Positions 27,248 through 36,964 are shown, counted from the first letter of the stretch. The stretch is DNA of 64,000 nucleotides from Sphingomonas sp. PP-CE-3G-477 (GCF_003050745.1 NZ_QAOF01000002.1:390034-454033); one strand, 5' to 3'. Notes: generated from the letters alone by a model not told the origin. Numbers and translations: made by a program.

Positions 27248-27924
27248 GCCGCGCGCCTTGCGGACGAGAGGATCCTGCCGTCGAGCATGTGCACCGTCCG
27301 CTTGGCGATGTCGGCGTGTGACGGGCTGTGCGTGACCATCACGATCGTCGCGCCCTCCGCGTTCAGCCGGCCCAGGATGTCCATCACCTGCGCGCCGTTT
27401 TCGGTATCCAGATTGCCGGTCGGCTCGTCGGCGAGGATCAGGCGAGGCTCGCCGACAATCGCGCGGGCGATCGCCGCACGCTGTTGCTGGCCGCCCGACA
27501 ATTGGTGCGGGTGGTGCCGCTGGCGGTGCGCGATGCCGACCCGGTCCATCGCCGCCGCCACGCGATCCTTCTTCTCGCGCGCGGGCATCGTCCGATAGGC
27601 CAGCCCGAGCGCGACGTTCTCGGCGATCGTCAGTTCGTCGATCAGGTTGAAACTCTGGAACACGAAGCCCAGCCGGTCTCGGCGCAGCTTGGCGAGCTCG
27701 GCTTCCGGCGCGCGCGCGATGTCCGCGCCCTCGAACAGATACCGTCCGCCCGTAGGCCGGTCGATCGTGCCGATGATGTTGAGCAAGGTCGATTTGCCAC
27801 AACCCGACGGCCCCATGATCGCGACGAATTCGCCCGCCTCGACCGCGAGGTCGATGCCGCCGAGTGCGGTCGTCTCGATCTCGTCGGAGGCATAGGTGCG
27901 GCTGAGGTCCTGTAGCTGGATCAT
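27244..27924 (-). CDS. ABC transporter ATP-binding protein (MacB/LolD type)
   Basis: A 226-residue ATPase of the MacB/LolD branch. Walker A is MGPSGCGKSTLLN (about residue 36), the Q-loop region FVFQSFNLIDELT, the signature QLSGGQQQRAAIARA (about residue 143), Walker B LILADEPTGNLD, and the switch histidine VTHS. All catalytic elements are intact. It lies between the adaptor gene (nine-base gap) and the 39-residue gene (ATGA overlap) and should energise the two permeases downstream. Confidence 0.95.
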   Translation of the reverse strand: MIQLQDLSRTYASDEIETTALGGIDLAVEAGEFVAIMGPSGCGKSTLLNIIGTIDRPTGGRYLFEGADIARAPEAELAKLRRDRLGFVFQSFNLIDELTIAENVALGLAYRTMPAREKKDRVAAAMDRVGIAHRQRHHPHQLSGGQQQRAAIARAIVGEPRLILADEPTGNLDTENGAQVMDILGRLNAEGATIVMVTHSPSHADIAKRTVHMLDGRILSSARRAA

Positions 27925-27933
27925 GATGGAATC

Positions 27934-29217
27934 CTATCGGATGAGGAGGGTCTGGAAGGGGGCGTAGGTGCCGAGCGCGGTCGTCACGATCCGCTCGCCG
28001 GGTGCGAGGCCCAAGACGATCTCGACCTGATCGGGATTGCGCCGGCCGGTGACGATCGCGCGCCTGACGGCCTTCTTGTCGCCATCGAGCACGAAGGCGG
28101 TGGTGCCGCCCGCGTCGAGCCAGCCGCCCGACGGTGCGACCACCGCAGGCCGGTCCGCGCCAAGCACGAGCCGCACGTCGAGCGTCTGGCCGCGGTTCAG
28201 TCCGGCCGGCACGGCTCCGCGAAAACCGAGCTCGACGCGGAACCGGCCTTCGGTAACCTGCGGCAGGATCTTGATGACCGACATCGGATAGCTGCGTCCG
28301 TCGATATCGGCGACTGCGGCGAGCCCCGCGCGGACGCGCCCGAGATAGAACTGGTCGACGTCCGCCGTGAGCTTCCACTGTCCCTCGGAGTCGATCTGCC
28401 CGACCGGATCGCCGCTCTTGAGCGTCTGGCCTGGTTGCAGCGCGAAGGCGGTCAGACGCCCCGCGACGGGCGCGCGCAGCACCAGCGCGGACAGGCTCGC
28501 ACGCACCATCGCGAGGCTCTCGCGCAACTGCCGCGCGGTCGCGGCGATCCCCGAGGACTGGTCCGCCAGCGTCGCGCCGGCCTCCGCGGTCCCGCGATCG
28601 AGCGCCCCGACGCGCGCCTGCTGATACCCGACATCCTCGCGCACCGGATCGATCGCTGCGCGCGTGATGATCCCCTTGTCGAACAGCACCTGTTTCTGCG
28701 CGAGCAGCGTCCGCGCCTTGGACAGCGCGTTGCGTGCCTCCGCCAGGTCGCGCGCGCCGTCCTGCCGGGTGTTCTGCACCGACAGCCGCTGCCCGCTGAT
28801 CGCGCTCAACTGTCCGACGATATCGGCGGACCGGCTTGCCACGTCCAGTTCGAGCGAAGGGTTGGAGAGACGCGCGAGCGGGGTACCGGCGGCGACCATC
28901 GCGCCGTCGCTCGCGGCGAGTTCGGCGACCTGCCCGCCAGAGATCGCGGTCACGAACACGGTCCTCAACGGCGCGACCTCGGCGCGCAGCGGCACGAAGT
29001 CGCGGAACGGCGCGCGCGTGACGTCGCCTGTTCGGACCGCGGCCGCATCGACGGTCAGCGCATTGGCACCCGGCATGAGCAGCCACAACAGCACCGCGGC
29101 CGCGACCAGCACGAATGCGATCGCACCGCGCACGATCCGCTTGCGGCGTTTCGCATGCGGGCGCTCGATACGCCGATCCATCGCGGCGCCGTTTCCGGCC
29201 AGGGTCGTCTCCGTCAT
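27934..29217 (-). CDS. periplasmic adaptor subunit (HlyD/MacA family)
   Basis: A 427-residue membrane-fusion protein. One N-terminal membrane anchor (residues about 30-50, IAFVLVAAAVLLWLLMPG) follows a basic cytoplasmic tail. A lipoyl-like half (VTAISGGQVAELAASDGAMV) leads into a long coiled-coil hairpin (about residues 130-230), then the second lipoyl half (LRAPVAGRLTAFALQPGQTL) and beta-barrel domains. It is the first gene of the minus-strand efflux operon and is divergent from the response-regulator gene. The 117-base gap between them holds a palindromic candidate operator. Confidence 0.92.
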   Translation of the reverse strand: MTETTLAGNGAAMDRRIERPHAKRRKRIVRGAIAFVLVAAAVLLWLLMPGANALTVDAAAVRTGDVTRAPFRDFVPLRAEVAPLRTVFVTAISGGQVAELAASDGAMVAAGTPLARLSNPSLELDVASRSADIVGQLSAISGQRLSVQNTRQDGARDLAEARNALSKARTLLAQKQVLFDKGIITRAAIDPVREDVGYQQARVGALDRGTAEAGATLADQSSGIAATARQLRESLAMVRASLSALVLRAPVAGRLTAFALQPGQTLKSGDPVGQIDSEGQWKLTADVDQFYLGRVRAGLAAVADIDGRSYPMSVIKILPQVTEGRFRVELGFRGAVPAGLNRGQTLDVRLVLGADRPAVVAPSGGWLDAGGTTAFVLDGDKKAVRRAIVTGRRNPDQVEIVLGLAPGERIVTTALGTYAPFQTLLIR

Positions 29218-29316
29218 GCGAACAGTGTACGGGATCGACTCCAGAGAACCTAAGCCACGGTAATATCGCGATAGTTATCCGCGCCAAGGTCGTGGCGAAC
29301 ACCTGACTGTACCGAC

Positions 29317-29332
29317 TGTCCGTTTCCGGACA
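29317..29332. promoter_or_regulatory. palindrome TGTCCG-N4-CGGACA, candidate operator
   Basis: A perfect 6+6 inverted repeat, TGTCCG at 29317-29322 and CGGACA at 29327-29332, lies in the gap between the divergent efflux operon and the response regulator, two bases before the first candidate ATG of the regulator (29335) and twelve before the second (29344). The regulator has a Fis-type helix-turn-helix, which binds dyad sites. I infer autoregulation and control of the efflux operon. Confidence 0.5.
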
Positions 29333-29334
29333 CT

Positions 29335-30558
29335 ATGCCGAGCATGTCAACCGAATCGCACATCCTGGTCATCGACGACGATCCCGACATCGCAAAGGCC
29401 GCGCGGCTGTTGCTCGAGCGGCACGAGATGCGCGTGTCGACCGCGGCAGATCCGGAGGCGGCCTGGGTGCTGCTCGCGGGCGACCCGATCGACGTCATCC
29501 TGCTCGACCTGAATTTCGCACGCGGGCGGACCACCGGCGAGGAGGGCTTCGCGATGCTCGACCGGCTGATCGCAGCGGACGCGCGTGCGGTCGTCATCGT
29601 CGTCACGGGGCATAGCGGGATCGCGGTGGCGGTCCGCGCGATGCGCAGCGGCGCGACCGATTTCGTGATCAAGCCGTGGAACAACGAACGCCTGCTGACC
29701 ACGGTCGAGCGCGGGCTGGCGCTGCGCCGCGCGAAGCTGGAGACCGCCGCGACACCGCCGGTCGCGGGCGGCGTCCTGCTCGGCGAGAGCGCTGGGATGG
29801 CGCGCGCCCGCGATCTGGTCGCGCGCGTCGCGCCGACCACCGCCTCGATCCTGATCCACGGCGCGCCCGGCACCGGCAAGACGCTGATCGCGCAGCTGAT
29901 CCATCAGGCATCGCCCCATGCGCATCTACCGCTCGTCACGCTCGACGCCGAAGCCGCAGATGCCGCCGTCATCGCCGCGCAGACCGCCGCAGCCGCGGGC
30001 GGCACGCTGGTCATCGACCATATCGACCGCCTGCCCCGCGCGCTCCATGCGACGCTCCTGAACGCAATTGCCAGCACCCGCGTCGTCGCGACGACGCGGG
30101 TCGACCGCGCCGGTATCCGGGCGGCGATCGGCGAAGACCTGCTCGACCGGGTCGGCACGATCGACATTGCGCTATCCCCGCTCACCGACCGCGCCGACGA
30201 CGTACTGCTGCTCGCAAGGCATTTCCTCGCGCTGTTCGCCTATCGCCACGCAAAGCCGACCATGGCACTCGACCCTGCCACCGCCACCGCGATCGCGGCG
30301 GATCGCTGGCCCGACAACGTCCGCGGCCTGCGCCAGGCGATCGAGCGCGCGGTGTTGCTCGGCAGCGACGACGTCATGCTTTCGCCCGATACCGCCGAGC
30401 CGACGCCGCTCGCCCCCGACCTGTCGCTGGCGCGCAACGAGCAGGCGCTGATCACCGCCGCGCTCGAACGCCAAGCCTTCAACGTCAGCCGCGCCGCCGC
30501 ACAGCTCGGACTGACCCGCGCAGCCCTCTATCGCCGGATGGCACGCTATGGCCTCTGA
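29335..30558 (+). CDS. NtrC-like response regulator lacking the GAFTGA loop
   Basis: A 407-residue response regulator. The receiver domain has the acidic pair in VIDDDPD, the phosphoacceptor aspartate in VILLDLN and the lysine in VIKPW. The central AAA+ domain has Walker A (GAPGTGKT) and a Walker B-like TLVIDHIDRL in which the usual DE is DH. The GAFTGA loop that contacts sigma-54 is missing and the segment between the Walker motifs is short, so I expect it not to act through sigma-54. The C-terminus has a Fis-type helix-turn-helix (NVSRAAAQLGLTRAALYRRM). The start may be 29335 or 29344. It overlaps the kinase gene by eleven bases. Confidence 0.9.
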   Translation: MPSMSTESHILVIDDDPDIAKAARLLLERHEMRVSTAADPEAAWVLLAGDPIDVILLDLNFARGRTTGEEGFAMLDRLIAADARAVVIVVTGHSGIAVAVRAMRSGATDFVIKPWNNERLLTTVERGLALRRAKLETAATPPVAGGVLLGESAGMARARDLVARVAPTTASILIHGAPGTGKTLIAQLIHQASPHAHLPLVTLDAEAADAAVIAAQTAAAAGGTLVIDHIDRLPRALHATLLNAIASTRVVATTRVDRAGIRAAIGEDLLDRVGTIDIALSPLTDRADDVLLLARHFLALFAYRHAKPTMALDPATATAIAADRWPDNVRGLRQAIERAVLLGSDDVMLSPDTAEPTPLAPDLSLARNEQALITAALERQAFNVSRAAAQLGLTRAALYRRMARYGL

Positions 30559-31757
30559 TCGCCTCCGTGCCACGCTACGCGCGCTGGTGGTCGCCGCAGC
30601 CGGTGCCGCCGGCGCAGTAGCGGCTACACGCGGCCTGTATGCGACCGCGTTACTCGCCGCGCTGATCGCGGTCTGGATCGCCGCGCTCAACCTGATCGAC
30701 ACCGGCCAGCCGCAGGCACAATCGCCGTCCCCGCCCGCCCCCATCACCGCCGGCGAAGAGGAACGCCGCCGCCTGACCGCCTATCTCGATCTCTCGCCGG
30801 CACCACTGGTGGCGCTCGACGACGGCCGCCTGCGCGTCGTCAACCGCGCCGCGCGGCGTCTGCTCGGCGCGAGCGACCTCGTCGCCGATCCGCCGCCCGC
30901 GCTCGTCGCCGCGCTGTCGGACACCCGCCCCGGCCGCACCGTCACGATCGATATTGGAGACGAGAGCGACCTCCGAAGCTTTCGCGCTGGCCACCGGCGA
31001 TCTTGCGCTCGCAGGCCGGATGACGCGGATCGGCGCGCTGATTGACATCGACGCCGAACTGAAAGCCGCCGAAGCCGCCGCGCTCCGCGATCTCGTTCAG
31101 GTATTGAGCCACGAGATCGTCAACGCGCTCACCCCGATCGCCTCGCTCGCCGAGACCGCGGTGGCGATGCTCGACGATCCCCAGCCGGCACTGCCCGAGA
31201 TTCGCGACGCGATCGAGACCGTCGCGCGCCGCGCTGCAAGCCTGCACCGGTTCGGCGAGAGCTACCGAGCGCTCGCGAGGCTGCCCGCGCCCGTACCGAA
31301 GCGGATCGCTTTGACCACGTTCGTGAACGATTTGAGAGCGTTGTTCACGACAAGATGGCCGGCGATAACCTTTACGGCAGACCTCGATGAGGCACAGGCC
31401 TATCTGATGGCCGATCCGGATCAATTGACCGCGGCGCTTTGGGCCGTGCTGCAGAACGCCGCCGAGGCGCTGCACGACACGCCTGACGCGCGGGTCACGC
31501 TTGCCGTCTCGTCGATGGTCGGCAGAACGCAATTTACGATGACCGACACCGGCCCCGGCATTCCCGCTGGAAACCAGGCCGACATCTTCCGCCCGTTCTT
31601 CACCACCAAGACGGAGGGCACGGGTGTGGGTCTGGCGCTCGCTCGGCAGATTCTCCGCGGCCACAACGGCGATCTCAGTCTCGCGCATTCTCTGCCCGGC
31701 AGAACGCGGTTCGAGGGCGCAATTCCTTCCATTGCAGCCAGCTGGATTACCCAATGA
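30548..31757 (+). pseudogene. NtrY-like sensor histidine kinase with a frameshift
   Basis: The first frame (30548-31045) encodes an N-terminal pair of hydrophobic helices (VVAAAGAAGAVAA, ALLAALIAVWIAAL) and a PAS-like segment (PAPLVALDDGRLRVVNRAAR). The second frame (to 31757) encodes the kinase core: VLSHEIVNALTPIASLAETA (H-box), then an ATPase domain with DTGPGIP and FFTTKTEGTGVGLALARQI. The two frames should join between about 30954 and 30980. Each half is conserved, so a single indel split the gene, or the assembly has an error there. If real, the response regulator has lost its partner. If it is an error, this is a normal kinase of about 400 residues. Confidence 0.8.
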
Positions 31758-31805
31758 CAGACACGGGAGCGTCCAACGCTCGATCCGGCGAGCGCCAGCA
31801 CCGTC

Positions 31806-32300
31806 TTAGCCGCCAGGCCCCCCACTCAGATCTCCGACGCATTGCATCTCGGCATCGCCTGCCGCCATCTGTCTGAGCTTCCGCGCCTGCGCGGCCACTC
31901 CAGGGAACAGCAAGTCGGGATCGATCTTGTAGGTGATTATCAGGTGAACCGCCCAAGCATAATGACTCGCACCTGCGCCGCAGCTTTTGCTGCTGGCGTC
32001 ACCCTCGCCCCATACCTCGCGCCACGGTATCCGCGCCTCCCGGGTAAGGATGCTTCGAAATGCGCCGACTTCGCCCTCGCCCTGAACGTAGGCGATAGCT
32101 CGCGGCCCGTTCCGGACCATACGAAAGTCGCGGATGCGGAAGCGCGCCTCCGACCGTGCATCACCGTGGTGCAGCACCTTCAGGATAGCCGCACGTTCGG
32201 GGCTGCCCGGCGCGGGCGTGAAGACGGCGGGCCCGCTTGCAGGTGCCAGGACGAGGGCAAGAAGCAGCGTCGCTGTGCTGACCAGAAAAGAGGGGATCAT
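31806..32300 (-). CDS. exported protein of unknown function
   Basis: A 164-residue protein with a signal peptide (MIPSFLVSTATLLLALVLAPASG). The mature part begins PAPGSPERAAILKVLHH, a start seen in small secreted sphingomonad and xanthomonad proteins, and contains FRIRDFRMVRNGPRAIAYVQ, which resembles an NTF2-like fold. Two cysteines (KSCGAG, MQCVGD) could pair. Function unknown. It converges on the kinase gene and lies close to another secreted protein gene. Confidence 0.65.
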   Translation of the reverse strand: MIPSFLVSTATLLLALVLAPASGPAVFTPAPGSPERAAILKVLHHGDARSEARFRIRDFRMVRNGPRAIAYVQGEGEVGAFRSILTREARIPWREVWGEGDASSKSCGAGASHYAWAVHLIITYKIDPDLLFPGVAAQARKLRQMAAGDAEMQCVGDLSGGPGG

Positions 32301-32445
32301 AGGCTGCTCGTATCAGGGTCCAGGCGGCGGTGGACTGGCTTAATATGCGATTGTTCCGCGGCTTCGGCCCCTGCGATTGGAATCGCTCTGATTGTGGCGA
32401 TACCGTACAGCCAACGCCCCAACTCCTTTTGATGGACATGCGTTG

Positions 32446-33534
32446 ATGCTCGGCTTCCCCGTCCTGGCCGTGATACTTACCCTCTCAGTGCTGCCCGCGA
32501 GCGCTGCTGCCGCACGCGAGACGGTGTACGAAGGGGTGGTCGGCACCGCCCGCGTCGTCGTGAATGTCGGGGTAACCGAGGGGGAGTTGTCCGGACAGTA
32601 TTTCTACCGAACATCGCGGCTCGACATCGATCTTTCCGGCAAGATGGTCGGTACCACCCTGCGCCTGAAATCCCGAACGACGGGCGACCAACTGGCCCTG
32701 ACTCGACAGGGTGCGAACCTCACCGGTACGCTGACGACGTCCAAGGCGCGGCGCCTTGCGGTGAGCCTGCATCCGGCAGGCGTTCCGGTCGGGCTCCCCG
32801 ACGATCTGCCGCCCAAGCTGACCGCCTACGAACGTTGGCATTTCGCCGGGCTCCGCTTCACGCCCGCGCAAAGCGAGACGATCGGCGGCAAGACCATTCG
32901 CTGGTACCGCGAGCCGCTGTCCGGCATCCGACTGTTCCGGCTCGAACGCGGCTATCCGGTGCCGGCAATGGCTGCGGTCAACCATGCGCTGGCCCGAAGC
33001 CAGTGGCAGAACGTGGCAGCGTGGTTTGCCTGTACCGACCTGGGCGGGAAGCCCGGCATCGAGGTGACGCAGGCGGACAAGCCTTGGCTCGGTGTGAATC
33101 ATATGAGCTATGTGTGGATCTCGAGCTGGAGTTGTGCTGGCGCCGCGCATCCGGATTTCGGAAGCCAGGGCTACAGCTATGACATGCGCACCGGGCGCGC
33201 GCTGAAGCTGGACGAGTTACTGCACTTCGGATCGGGTCCCATTCCTGCTGAAGACAGCGACGGCTGGTACAAGTATCGCGGCAAAAACTTCGCTCCAGGC
33301 GTGGTCGCATTGCTCAAGCGCTATCAGCCCGACGAGATGGCGCCGCCGGGGACGAGCGATGACGAGTGCAATTATGCGGACCCGGAGGTGTGGCAATTCC
33401 CAGCCTGGGCTCTGTCGGACAAGGGACTGTGGCTAGGCGCGTACTTCGCACGAGCGCAACGGCCTTGCGACGCCCCGGATTGGGCGATCATACCCTGGCC
33501 TGCGCTAGGCTTCCCTTCCGGCAAGCGACCCTAG
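32446..33534 (+). CDS. exported protein of unknown function
   Basis: A 362-residue protein with a signal peptide (MLGFPVLAVILTLSVLPASAA). An N-terminal beta-rich segment (ETVYEGVVGTARVVVNVGV, ELSGQYFYRTSRLDIDL) precedes a C-terminal domain with four or more conserved-looking cysteines (FACTDLGG, SWSCAGAAHP, DECNYADPE, QRPCDAPDW) and YSYDMRTGRALKLDELLHF, which recalls the DUF3298-type domain of some envelope proteins. The start at 32446 begins the signal peptide; the frame is open upstream to 32392. No operon partner is evident. Confidence 0.7.
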   Translation: MLGFPVLAVILTLSVLPASAAAARETVYEGVVGTARVVVNVGVTEGELSGQYFYRTSRLDIDLSGKMVGTTLRLKSRTTGDQLALTRQGANLTGTLTTSKARRLAVSLHPAGVPVGLPDDLPPKLTAYERWHFAGLRFTPAQSETIGGKTIRWYREPLSGIRLFRLERGYPVPAMAAVNHALARSQWQNVAAWFACTDLGGKPGIEVTQADKPWLGVNHMSYVWISSWSCAGAAHPDFGSQGYSYDMRTGRALKLDELLHFGSGPIPAEDSDGWYKYRGKNFAPGVVALLKRYQPDEMAPPGTSDDECNYADPEVWQFPAWALSDKGLWLGAYFARAQRPCDAPDWAIIPWPALGFPSGKRP

Positions 33535-33631
33535 CTAACACAGTTGGCTGCGCTGCTTGGGGGCTGGAGCTCTGATAACCGGCCGTACAGCCCCCCTGCG
33601 AGCGGGCCGCGTATCCTTGTGATCGGCCCCG

Positions 33632-35203
33632 TTATCGCAGCCGATACGCGGTGAGCGCGCGGGGATAGCTATACTCCGCCGCCTGACCGGTGACGATCAG
33701 CGTGCCGTCGGGCGTCAGCGCCATGTCGCCACCTCCGGCTGCCCTCCAGACCGGGGTGTGGGTGCTGCCCTGGGTGGGGATCGCGTAGATCGCCTTGTCC
33801 GTGCTGACGAACACCAGGGTATCGGTCAGGATCGTGTTGTCGATCATCTGCTCTCCCAAGGCAGGTGCCCAGCCCCACAAGACGCGGCCCGTCGCTTCAT
33901 CGAGCGCGTTGAGTTCGCCGGGATTGGCACGCGACAGGTAGATGCGCCCGCCACCCACGGCGGGGGCGGTGGAATAGGTGGTCGCACTGCGCCAGACGAA
34001 GGCCTTGGTTCCTGTCGACCAGTTGACCAGAACCGATGGCGTCGAAGCGCCACGCTGGCTCGAATAGGCCATGACGTTGCCCATCGTGCCGAGGATGGGG
34101 GCGCCGTAATAGCTGTAGAAGCTGTTCTGGAAGAAGGGATCGGCAAGGCTTGCTTTCAGCTCGCCAGTCCGCCGATCGATCATCTCGAGCGCGTTGCCCG
34201 AATAGTAATAGACCGTGTCGTCGTCGACCGCCGGCGTTTCACCGTCCCAGATGCTGCCCTTGACCTGCGCCTCCCACCCAGTCCGCGATGTGTAGTCGAA
34301 GCCGTAGACGACGCTCCCGTAATAGCCGGCCGACATGTACAGGCCGTCCTTGTACGGCGTCGGCTGCAGGAAGGTCGACCATTGCGACGAAAAGATCGCG
34401 CGTGGCGGCGCATAGTCGCCGGTGACGGCATCGACCGAGATCACGGGATTCTCACTGGATGACGTCGTCATGGTGGTGACGAATACCCGACCGTTACCGA
34501 CCGCGGGCGTGCTGAAATAGCGGGTTCCGCCAATCGCATACGCCCAGCGCTGGTTGCCGCTGCCCGTCGCCAGCGCATGGAGCACAGCGGTACCGTCACT
34601 CTCCTGCGTCGTGACATAGGCCAGGCCATTCGCCGCGGCGATCCCGCTCATGCGGGTGGTCGTGGCCGGTGCATATTCCCACGCCTTGACGAATGCGGCA
34701 GGATCGAAGGTCGCATGGACGTAGCCGGTGTGTGCGGCATTGCGCTGATAGGTGGTCCAGTCGCCGATCTGCAGCGTCAAGTTATACCCGAACGTCTGCG
34801 TCGATCCCGGATAGACCGTGGCGCAGGCCGTGTCGCGGCACAGACGAAAAGTCACGGTGCCGCTATAGTTTCCCAGCGCCAGCGTGCCGACCGGCTTGAA
34901 CTGTACCTTGTAGCTGCCGTCGCTCGCGCGGACGACATCGCCGTCGAGCGCCAGGCGTGCGCGATCATATTGCAGGTCAGCGATCACGGTATCGCCCGTA
35001 ATACCCGCAACGCTCGCGGTGAAGGCCAAGGGAGTGCCAGCACCATCGTCGCCGATCGTCGTCGTCTGCGACGTGGCGGAGAGCGTAACACCCAGCGTTG
35101 GGGTGGCAGGAGTCGGAGGGGGCGCGGCCGAGCCGCCATCGTCGCCTCCACAGCCAGCCAGCATCATCGCCAACAACGCGGGCGCGGTCTTCCTTGCAGT
35201 CAT
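33632..35203 (-). CDS. lipoprotein with PQQ-like beta-propeller repeats
   Basis: A 523-residue protein. The lipobox is LAMMLAGCGG (cysteine about residue 18), followed by a low-complexity GGDDGGSAAPPPTPATP linker. An Ig-like segment (residues about 30-130) precedes a propeller with repeated units such as GLAYVTTQESDGTAVLHAL, GRVFVTTM, DTVYYYSGNALEMIDRRTGE, GRIYLSRANPGELNALDE and DTLVFVSTDKAIYAI. This is the BamB/PQQ-binding-like repeat family. The ATG at 35203 starts the lipoprotein signal. Probably anchored to the outer membrane; partner unknown. Confidence 0.82.
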   Translation of the reverse strand: MTARKTAPALLAMMLAGCGGDDGGSAAPPPTPATPTLGVTLSATSQTTTIGDDGAGTPLAFTASVAGITGDTVIADLQYDRARLALDGDVVRASDGSYKVQFKPVGTLALGNYSGTVTFRLCRDTACATVYPGSTQTFGYNLTLQIGDWTTYQRNAAHTGYVHATFDPAAFVKAWEYAPATTTRMSGIAAANGLAYVTTQESDGTAVLHALATGSGNQRWAYAIGGTRYFSTPAVGNGRVFVTTMTTSSSENPVISVDAVTGDYAPPRAIFSSQWSTFLQPTPYKDGLYMSAGYYGSVVYGFDYTSRTGWEAQVKGSIWDGETPAVDDDTVYYYSGNALEMIDRRTGELKASLADPFFQNSFYSYYGAPILGTMGNVMAYSSQRGASTPSVLVNWSTGTKAFVWRSATTYSTAPAVGGGRIYLSRANPGELNALDEATGRVLWGWAPALGEQMIDNTILTDTLVFVSTDKAIYAIPTQGSTHTPVWRAAGGGDMALTPDGTLIVTGQAAEYSYPRALTAYRLR

Positions 35204-35388
35204 GATCTTCCCCCGGAGCCCCTCCCCACAAAGGGCTATTTTCCCATGTTGCCTGCAACAGCCGCTGCTGTCACGCAATGTCTGGTAAATGGAGGAGAGT
35301 GCCCAGTAGCGCGGGACTGGCGTGATTTGCGAACCGACATCAAGCGGTTCTCAGCAACTCCCTATAAGTGGGCATCCATTCAGCGCGC

Positions 35389-35766
35389 TCAACCGCTGCT
35401 TTCGCACTCTGCACGTGCTTGAGAACGTCGTGAGCCGAAGGAAATTCGTCGGTTCGCAGAAAGTATCCCGAATGGTGTCATAGCCAGACGACCGTCACGC
35501 ATCTTCGGGCAGTGACTGGCCTGTACGCCATACGACTCCAAGAGGGGCATCGATAGCGTCACCACGGTGTGCGGTGCTTCTTCCGATACGCGCGCCCGCA
35601 ATTCGCGGCGCCGCGCAGCAAGCATCAGCGGCGACGCGGAGAAGCTGCTCTTCCACCGCGCCATCGCACCCGCAAAGCCGAACGTGGGCATGGTCAATTT
35701 GCTCTTCACCCGTTCGCGATCGGCGGCGATGTCGATAGCGCGATAGTATTCGAAGCTCGTCCGCAC
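35389..35766 (-). pseudogene. decayed alpha/beta hydrolase (epoxide hydrolase-like) fragment
   Basis: The start of this frame, FEYYRAIDIAADRERVKSKL followed by TMPTFGFAGA, matches the cap-to-core region of epoxide hydrolase-like proteins (YYRAxDxDA...KLxMPxLAxGGA). Further on, the region that should carry the catalytic histidine is found in another frame (TGQSLPEDA, then a stop, then RSSGYDTIRDTF), so at least one frameshift and one stop have occurred. The N-terminal nucleophile domain is missing. Confidence 0.45.
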
Positions 35767-35895
35767 CGCTCGGCGGTCATCCTTTATGAGGTCGATGTAG
35801 AAGACCCGGACCTTTGCCGGGATTGAATTGGACGCAAAGAATATTAGTGAACCGATAGCCGAAGAAAATTTCCTCTAGATCGGACCACCAGCTTC

Positions 35896-36470
35896 TCACT
35901 GATCCCGCATACCGGGGAAAAAGTTATTGTGCCACGGGGAGTCGCTTAGCTGCCCGTCGTCAGAGATCAACGGCGGAGGAACGGCAACGCCTGGGACGAT
36001 CGCTTCGCCGAACGCGATACGTTCGGGGTGATCCGCCTCCATCGCGTAGCCGACCCACATACCGCAGCCACGGCCGACCCTTGCAAACCGTTCGTCGCCA
36101 ATTGTCGTCATCAGCCCGAAGAAGTCCCGTCCCGACGTTTCCTTATCAGAGCAACCCTCTGGCTTGTCCAAGATCCCCGTCCCTGCGAATCCGGTACTAA
36201 GACCACCAAGTACTTGCCAGTGACAACATTAAGTCGCGCCGGATGTACCAGTTCTGCGGCCAACCGCCGAGCACGGCAAGGCGTGTCGGTGCAGGCACGA
36301 GATCGCGCCGCGGCCGCAGACTTACCACGCATCGCCGACAGAACTATCGCCGGCATCGTTGCCAGGAGGTTGACGTACGCTTCATGAAGCCAAAGCCAAC
36401 CTTGTCCAAATATGCGAATGCCGGAACGGCCAAGCGCGTCGACCATGCCAGGCTGGGAGACATCTCTCAA
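35896..36470 (-). other. two overlapping unidentified frames, possibly one frameshifted gene
   Basis: Frame one (36111-36470, 119 aa) contains WLHEAYVNLLATMPAIVLSA, which looks like a lipoprotein or membrane start, and LNVVTGKYLVVLVPDSQGRG. Frame two (35896-36171, 91 aa) contains DFFGLMTTIGDERFARVGRG and GVAVPPPLISDDGQLSDSPW. They overlap by 61 bases and may be the two halves of one broken gene. I recognise neither half. Confidence 0.3.
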
Positions 36471-36675
36471 CGATACTCGACTGCCTCATGTGACGCTCAA
36501 TCATGTAGCGGGGCGCGCCGAGTGCCTTGCGGAAGATAGTGACGAAGCTCGGCACGCTATTTATAACCGAGGTTAGCCGCGACCTGCTGAATTGACGCCC
36601 CGCCCGCGAGCCACTCCACCGCTGGCATGACTATGAGGCGCTGACGCCAGCGACCGAAAGCTTATCTCGCTCAAG
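36471..36675 (-). pseudogene. C-terminal remnant of an AraC-family regulator with a frameshift
   Basis: On the minus strand one frame reads LSFGRWRQRLIVMPAVEWLA, then GGASIQQVAANLGYK and a stop at about 36568. The next frame continues PSFVTIFRKALGAPRYMIER. Together they match the C-terminal helix-turn-helix of AraC regulators (SFGRWRQRLRL...GASVxxVAxxLGYxSPSxFxxMFRKALG). The frameshift and the missing N-terminal part mark it as a remnant. Confidence 0.6.
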
Positions 36676-36964
36676 CGGTTTGAGAAACCACGAAGCGTGG
36701 CTGGCATCGACTGACGCCAGCCAGTTGGCACGCCAAGTCGCGTTTGGTGGCGTGGCGCGCTTCGACGTCTTTGAGAAGCATAGTGATATTTCCTGCCGAG
36801 ACCCGCATCATACCTCCAGAAGTGCCCACGATTTGCCAATCAACCTCGTGGAATCCGGCAACACTCGCTCACACGCAGCCGACAGCGACTATGATTGCGT
36901 AGAACGCGGAAGAACGCGAAAATCCGCCACAGGCTATTCTGGACGGCTGTGGCATATTGGAGAT

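Noticed and set aside
27128..29302. Minus-strand frame of 724 codons across the adaptor and ATPase genes
   Set aside because: Only its last 39 codons are supported (the small membrane protein); the rest is the wrong frame of the adaptor and ATPase genes.
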